NCBI GenBank assembly: GCA_037974665.1 | Contig: CM075778.1 | Span: 9,103,001 to 9,167,000, forward strand | Length of the DNA stretch: 64,000 bases | Direction: 5' to 3' | Origin: Ehretia macrophylla | Taxonomy: Eukaryota > Streptophyta > Magnoliopsida > Boraginales > Ehretiaceae | Part shown: positions 58,561 to 64,000 of the stretch, piece after piece | Position numbering within the stretch: position 1 is the first letter of the stretch | Layout: each line of letters starts with the position of its first letter | Notes under the pieces: generated by a model | Seen by the model: the letters and a program-made list of their open reading frames with translations, nothing else | Told to the model about the DNA's origin: nothing | Database searches by the model: none | Program-made: the position numbers and the translations under genes

Positions 58561-60841
58561 AATTTTAATTAAAAAAATTAATTAACCAAACAATAAATAA
58601 TAAAAATAAAAAATAAAAACCGAACGTAATTAAATGTCATCATAATTCAATAATTTTTACCTTTGTCAGAATTAATTAATTTTTTGGTTGAAATGTTCGT
58701 AAAATAAAATTACGATAATGACAATAATAATTTAAATAAAGAAAATTAACACACAAGAAAAAATAACAAATATTCAAATTAGTTTGTAAAATTAAATTTA
58801 ACACAATATAGAGACTCAATTTTATTGAGCCTCTCATGGGGGATGAATTTTTTTTAGAGTCCCTAAAAAACACATGGGACTCTAAATAGGGCTCTAAAAG
58901 GCAAAATGGCTCTAAATTTATTTTTAGAGCCCCTTAATTTAGAGTCTCTATTGAGGATGGCCTTAGATTATTAACCACCGCCACTGTTATATACTACATA
59001 AAAAAATGGCATATACTTATACAATAAAAAAATAAACACTACACTACAAACATGAATACACTAGCAGAGTTTTTATTTCAATATCATTCATTATGCACAA
59101 ACTTAAGAATGAGAGTTTACTATAATGAACAACAAAAAATACACATTTACTTTGAAATACATCAAAAAATATGCCAAAAAATAAAGAAATCAAAAAATTG
59201 ATAAATTCATTTTGCAATTAAGCAACTATGATACCTTTACTTTGAATCACATTCTTCTATAAGCAGAATACACCTTCAAATTGATGCGAAATTAGGTTTT
59301 TCTAAGTCTCTCTCTAGGGTTTTAAAAAGGAGGAATTTTTCTCTTGAACTTTGGTAAAGTTATTTCACAAATTGTGAAAATGATAGAGCCAAGATGTGAA
59401 TAAGTTTAAATGAGGGTAATTTCATCTTTTAACAACACCAACTAATGGAGTTAAACAAAACTTTACTTTGGGGTGTGTGTGCAACATTTATCGTAACACA
59501 AGATTTATAACGTGACTTTTGAAAACACGAAATTTATAATGTAATTTTATAAAAACACAAGGGGATACGATGGATTTTACTTGAAGAGAAACTATCATTC
59601 CAAAAGCCAAGTTAATAATGTTATTTGTGGGAAAATCCCCCACCAGAAAATCCAATCAAATGGGTGTTATTTAGATAATAGATTTGAAATTGAGATAAAA
59701 AACGGATGGTTGAGATTGATGAAAGAAAATTTAATCCAATGTATGTTATTCGGATAAAATATTTTAATTTTAATTAAAAAAATTAATTAACCAAACAATA
59801 AATAATAAAAATAAAAAATAAAAACCGAACGTCATCATAATTCAATAATTTTTACCGTTGTTAGAATTAATTAATTTTTTGGTCGAAATATTCGTAAAAT
59901 AAAGTTACGATAATGACAATAATAATTTAAATAAAGAAAATTAACACACGATAAAAAATAACATATATTCAAATTAGTTTGTAAAATTAAATTTAACACA
60001 ATATAGAAACTCAATTTTATTGAACCCCTCAATAGGGATGAATTTTTTTTAGAGCCACTAAAAAACACATGGGACTCTAAATGGGGCTCTAAATTTATTT
60101 TTAGAGCCCCTCAATTTAAAACCTCCATTGAAGATGACCTTAGATTATTAACCACCGCCACTGCTATATACTACATAAAAAAATGGCATATACTTGTACA
60201 ATAAAAAAAAATAAACACTACACTACAAACATGAATACACTAGCAGAGTTTTTATTTCAATATCATTCATTATGCACAAACTTAAGAATGAGAGTTTACT
60301 GTAATGAACAACAAAAAACACACCTTTACTTTGACATACATCAAAAAAATATGCCAAAAAATAAAGAAATCAAAAAATTGACAAATTCATTTCGCAATTA
60401 GGCAACTATCATACCTTTACTTTGAATTACATTCTTCTATAAGTAGAATACACCTTCAAATTGATGCGAAATTAGGTTTTTCTAAGTATTTTTGGTAGTT
60501 TCTCTCTCTAGGGTTTTAAAAAGGGGGAGTTTTTCTCTCGAACTTTGGTAAAGTTATTTCGCAAATTGTGAAAATGATAGAGCCAAGCTGTGAATAAGTT
60601 TAAATGAGGGTAATTTCATCTTTTAACAATACCAACTAACGGAGTTAAACAAAACTTTTACTTTGGAGTGTGTGTGTAACATTTATCATAATATAAAATT
60701 TATAACGTGACTTTTAAAAACATAAAATTTATAATATAATTTTATAAAAACACAAGAGAATATGATAAATTTTACTTGAAGAGAAACTATCATTCCAAAA
60801 GCCAAGTTAATCATGTTATTTGTGGGAAAATCCCCCACCAA
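58443..60841. repeat. 1.2 kb tandem duplication including the right end of the PIF/Harbinger element
   Basis: Unit 1 (58443-59645) and unit 2 (59646-60841) are colinear from GAAAATCCAATC to GGGAAAATCCCCCACCA. Both contain the PIF right TIR (ends at 58962 and 60139) followed by TTAGATTATTAACCACCGCC. Unit 2 differs by small indels and substitutions. No gene is recognised. The 65-72 residue frames that appear in both units reflect the duplication and not a protein family. Confidence 0.9.
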
Positions 60842-61374
60842 AGTCGGCCTAATTTTTTAACTCCCATGTAATTTTATCTAGATTCTCCTATACCACCCAC
60901 TATTGTCAAACAAATCTCTGATGTGATTTTATCTAGATTCTACTATAGCATCTACTATTGTCAAACAAATCTTTAAGGCAGGATAGGCATTTTGGTCTTC
61001 TCTCGTTTTAAAGACAAAAAGTAATCATTGACAACAAAAGAAAATATCTACACCCAACAATAAATGAAATATCTTTAATCAACAAATATATATATATCAG
61101 TTAAAATATGTCTTCATCCAAAAAAATTTGTTCTTTCACCTAGTAATATGTGTGTGTAAGTCTTCACCCCAAAAATGTGTATACCTTCTTGATCCCAATA
61201 AAAAGAAAGTCTCATATGCAAAAATCGTACAATACAGTAAGATAAGTGAGCTCCATACATGTGGGACTCATTCTCTATCTCACAACCACTTTCCGCACAG
61301 GAAAAAATTCTCCCAAGAAAATATCTTTCCCAAAAAAAAGAATCTGTGTAAGTGAGCGCGTGAGTGCATCTATG
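60842..61374. other. Flanking sequence, no gene seen
   Basis: Contains a near-duplicate pair 'gtgtgattttatctagattct-ctata' (60868, 60918) and a short (TA)n at 61086. Nothing else recognised. Confidence 0.4.
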
Positions 61375-61383
61375 TTTTGTGTA

Positions 61384-62552
61384 TGGGCAAAAATCATTTT
61401 GGTCCCTGAGGTTTAGTATAAAGCCCAAATTAGTCCATAAGGTTTGTAAAAAGACCAAATAGGTCCCTCCCATTATCTATGACTTAATAGTCAAAGATTT
61501 GACCAAATGAAAAGACTTAAATGCCCTTACTTTAGTAGTTGGAAATTTGAAGGGAAAGAAAAAAAAAAGATTGGGATCATGCAATAGACACAACTATTTA
61601 AGTACCCAAGCCATTTTTTTTCTTTTCTCACTTTCAATTCATGTTCTTTCTCATCCAAAAAAAAAAAAAAAAAGATCAACAACAACAACAAAATTCTTGC
61701 TACTTATAAGAGTTTGGCTCTTAATATTTTTAGAATACACCTTTTTTTTTCTTTCTTTCTTTGATAATGTTGATTGGGTTGTGTTTAGTTTATTTTTCCT
61801 TTAATCTTGAGTGAGTTTATAGAATTACTGATATCTGATGTATTTGATCACCTATGTAATCTCCTTTATCATTTTCAGATTATAGAAATATTATGACTGA
61901 ATAGTCTGTAATTTTTAATATTTATAATAGTGTAAAATTAAATATAAATTAAAGAGAAAGTCAAGTATATCTATAACCACTACCATGTCCCCGAAAGTTG
62001 AATTTAGTATCGGGTAGCCACTAATTGTGGCTTTTAAAGTCTTAAATTTTGGATATATGTTCTCCAACTACAAATGTTGTCTGACTTTTAACTAACTTGA
62101 AAAATGTATTGAGATACAATATTAGACAATAAAATGTATAACTTTGTGATAAATTCACTATAATTCACATGTAACGAATTCTTCGTTATTTGAAAACAAA
62201 AAAGAAAAAATAATAGTAGACAAGAAATTCGTTACATGTGAATCATTTTTCACATTTAATATTTGAATTTTTTTCATCTATTATTATTTTTTCTTTTTTA
62301 TTTTCAAATGACGAGAAAAAATGGTTTAGGTGCTTAAATAGTTGTGCTTGTTGCATGGTCTTAACCTTTTTTTTTTTTCTTTTCCTCCAAATCTCCAACC
62401 ACTAAAGCAAGGGCATTTAAGTCTTTTTATTTGGTCAAATCTTTGACTATTAAGTCAAAGATAATGGGAGGGACCTATTTGATTTTTTTACAAACATCAG
62501 GGACTAGTTTTGACTTTATACCAAAATTCAGGGACCAAAATAGTTTTTGCAA
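61384..62552. mobile_element. Non-autonomous Mutator-like element with long TIRs
   Basis: About 165 bp of each end are inverted copies. Left has CAAAAATCATTTTGGTCCCT, 'agtccataaggtttgtaaaaagaccaaataggtccctccc' and 'ggtcaaatctttgactatt' in reverse order on the right. The ends are flanked by a perfect 9 bp TTTTGTGTA (61375-61383, 62553-62561), the Mutator signature. The interior has poly-A/T runs and no transposase, so it depends on a partner. At 62163-62330 it has a further inverted repeat (ATTCACATGTAACGAATTCT with its complement, and TGAAAACAAAAAAGAAAAAA with its complement). Confidence 0.92.
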
Positions 62553-62656
62553 TTTTGTGTATTAATTTGTGTTACGTCAGAGAGTGTGTGTATGCTGGGG
62601 CAGGGATAATGATATGAGTGTTTCTTTTTTCTTTTTGTCAACAGAATGAAACGACA

Positions 62657-62938
62657 TAGTTTTGACCAATTATTATGGAGGAATATGGGTAAAACTGAAA
62701 TTTTGTCGGGGGAATTTGAAACTTAAGTTGAACCTCGTGAGGAAAAATGATAGTTTTGACCAATTATTATGGCGGAATATGGGTAAAACTGAAATTTTGT
62801 GGGGGGAATTTGAAACTTAAGTTGAACCTCGTGAGGAAAAATGATAGTTTTGACCAATTATTATGGCGGAATATGGGTAAAACTGAAATTTTGTGGGGGG
62901 AATTTGAAACTTAAGTTGAACCTCGTGAGGAAAAATGA
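62657..62938 (+). repeat. 94 bp tandem triplicate
   Basis: Three almost identical copies starting TAGTTTTGACCAATTATTAT at 62657, 62751 and 62845. The second and third share GGCGG and GTGGGGGG where the first has GGAGG and GTCGGGGG, so the last step of amplification is recent. Confidence 0.95.
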
Positions 62939-63536
62939 GATTTTTCCTACTAGTTGTTAATTTACTTGTTTATTTTGAGATAGGAACCAATTAATATTTG
63001 TGACGCAAGGAAACCATTTACGTTAATATTTAGATATTTTTAAACTAATTTTGTTCCATGTGATGAACACATCTGTACATCATAAGATTAAGAACTTATA
63101 GCGTGTGAAAATTTGTTATGCTAACCATCGGATCAATAACGTCAAATTAAGATGATTATGATTATAACTTTTAGAGCACAATTAATATAAATAGCGCTAA
63201 ATTACACACTAACTATTGGTATGTAATAGTGACAAGTACAAGAATGCTTGATTAAGTTCGATGGAGAGGAATGTGTAAGTAGTTAAAAGGATCTTTTTTT
63301 AGAAAAATGTGATAGGGAAAAATATGGAATTATTACGGTTAAGAGCTTTTTTTCCTATCTATTAAAGAAAGGGAGAGATAGAAAAAAAAAAAAAAAAAAA
63401 AATTGATCCGCGTTGTTTTTTCTTTTTTTGATATAATAGAGACCGAAACCGTAAATCGAACTTGAACCTCCTATTTAAATTGCACAAAGGAAAGGAAAGG
63501 AAAGTGGAGAAAGAAAAATGAAAGAAAATGAATTAC
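62939..63536. other. AT-rich sequence, no gene seen
   Basis: Contains a poly-A run near 63385 and an (AAAGG)n purine tract at 63487-63503. No coding signal. Confidence 0.4.
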
Positions 63537-63874
63537 CTTATTTGGATTGCAAAAAAAATAATAATGGAAAGGAAGGAAAGGATAATTTTAAATGTAAAAT
63601 TATTTAATTACCTTTTTTTATTTTTATAACCATAAGATATGTAAGGACAAAAGAGACTTTTTACACCAAACCTTTCATTTCCCTCCAAAACACCCAAATT
63701 TGAAAGGATTGCAAAATTCTTTTCATTAAAGGAAATGAAAGGATTTTAAATCAGAAAGATTTTGGAACCCCTCTATAACATTTTCCTTCTCTAAATTTGC
63801 AATCCAAACAAAAGACATGATTGCAAAATCCTTCTCTAACATTTCCTTTCCTTCAATATTACCAATCCAAACAA
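63537..63874. mobile_element. MITE with (C)CTTATTTGGATTG terminal inverted repeats
   Basis: Left CTTATTTGGATTGCAAAAA with AATGGAAAGGAAGG; right, read inward on the minus strand, CTTGTTTGGATTGGTAATAT with GAAGGAAAGGAAA. There is a second copy of the TIR word (GCAATCCAAACAAAAG) near 63800 and several 'ggaaatgaaagg' words in the interior. Non-coding. Ends and superfamily are not certain because no clean target duplication was seen. Confidence 0.6.
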
Positions 63875-64000
63875 GTTGGAAATCTCTAATTATAAGAGGT
63901 TATTATTTGATCATTCCATCCAATTTTTTAGTGTTATAAATCGAGTCCGAGTTGCCAACCCATTGTAGGATTTCTCTCATCCACAAGTAGCCACTCTATA

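Larger units (their letters stand above)
4431..58962. mobile_element. PIF/Harbinger transposon, split by nested insertions (whole span)
   Basis: Left end GGTTATCCTCAATGGAGGCT and right end (read inward on the minus strand) GGCCATCCTCAATAGAGACT form an imperfect TIR. TTA flanks both sides (4428-4430; 58963-58965), the 3 bp target typical of this superfamily. Subterminal 'agagcc/ggctct' and 'cacatggg' words also recur in inverted orientation at both ends. The element's own sequence remains at 4431-5535, 31990-32827 and about 57900-58962. It has the two expected genes, a Myb/SANT-like ORF1 (+) and a transposase (-), arranged convergently and both broken. LTR element A and a CACTA element account for most of the 54.5 kb. 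A ~1 kb piece holding the transposase catalytic domain seems to be lost next to the CACTA. Confidence 0.75.

Noticed and set aside
59035..59060. 'cactacactacaaac' as a CACTA terminus
   Set aside because: It lacks the following A-rich terminal consensus, subterminal repeats and a partner, and recurs only because of the 1.2 kb duplication.
58676..60068. Two similar 65-codon minus-strand frames as paralogous small genes
   Set aside because: They are the same spot in the two units of the 1.2 kb tandem duplication, AT-rich and without a recognisable domain.

Overview
This window is nuclear DNA of a flowering plant, most likely a eudicot. The evidence is a plant-type small-molecule O-methyltransferase exon with a canonical AG splice acceptor, Ty3/gypsy LTR retrotransposons with initiator-tRNA-Met and tRNA-Asp type primer-binding sites, CACTA and PIF/Harbinger DNA transposons, a Mutator-like element and MITEs. 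The species cannot be named from the sequence. Only one piece of an ordinary host gene is visible: the last exon of an O-methyltransferase at 90-392, whose 5' part lies upstream of the window. Nearly everything else is transposon sequence or tandem repeat, and none of the transposon genes looks intact.

Region by region. (1) 1-4430: the O-methyltransferase 3' end, a truncated LTR end (793-1033), one end of a CACTA-type element (2215-2717), a MITE (3497-3902) and a dispersed repeat (4005-4140). (2) 4431-58962: one PIF/Harbinger transposon, about 2.5 kb of its own sequence stretched to 54.5 kb by later insertions. Its outer ends share an imperfect TIR and TTA target duplications. Its Myb/SANT-like ORF1 remnant is at 32197-32820 (+) and the N-terminal part of its transposase at 57944-58270 (-). 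(3) Inside its left part sits LTR element A (5536-31989). A's 3' LTR was hit by solo LTR B (11049-25162) and solo LTR E (26718-30816). B was hit by the Athila/Tat-like element C (11434-22698), and the gag of C by solo LTR D (12929-16745). The nest PIF > A > B > C > D is thus five layers deep and is supported by target-site duplications at every junction. (4) Inside its right part, immediately after ORF1, sits a CACTA element (32828 to about 57900) with a clear left terminus CACTACAAGAAAAA. It holds solo LTR B2 (33292-35748), solo LTR G (36438-47680; itself invaded by LTR element H and an LTR fragment I), a captured piece of an LRR receptor-kinase-like gene (47831-48031), GGT-rich minisatellites, and a 7 kb tandem array of roughly 340-510 bp units (50560-57490) built from the same GTAGCC motif as the CACTA subterminal region. 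(5) 58337-64000: an ~80 bp triplicate, a 1.2 kb tandem duplication carrying the PIF right end, a Mutator-like element with long TIRs and a perfect 9 bp duplication (61384-62552), a 94 bp triplicate and a MITE.

The LTR elements are largely non-autonomous. A and H have 2.6-3.2 kb LTRs around internal regions of only about 1.4-1.9 kb without polymerase. C keeps gag, protease and the integrase tail but has lost reverse transcriptase, RNase H and the integrase core. Solo LTRs (B, B2, D, E, G) outnumber complete elements, which indicates frequent LTR-LTR recombination. Several of these LTR families share a GC-rich internal module in an otherwise AT-rich background. The most unusual structure is the CACTA-internal array, in which presumptive transposase-binding motifs have been amplified together with a TATA-like box in nearly every unit.
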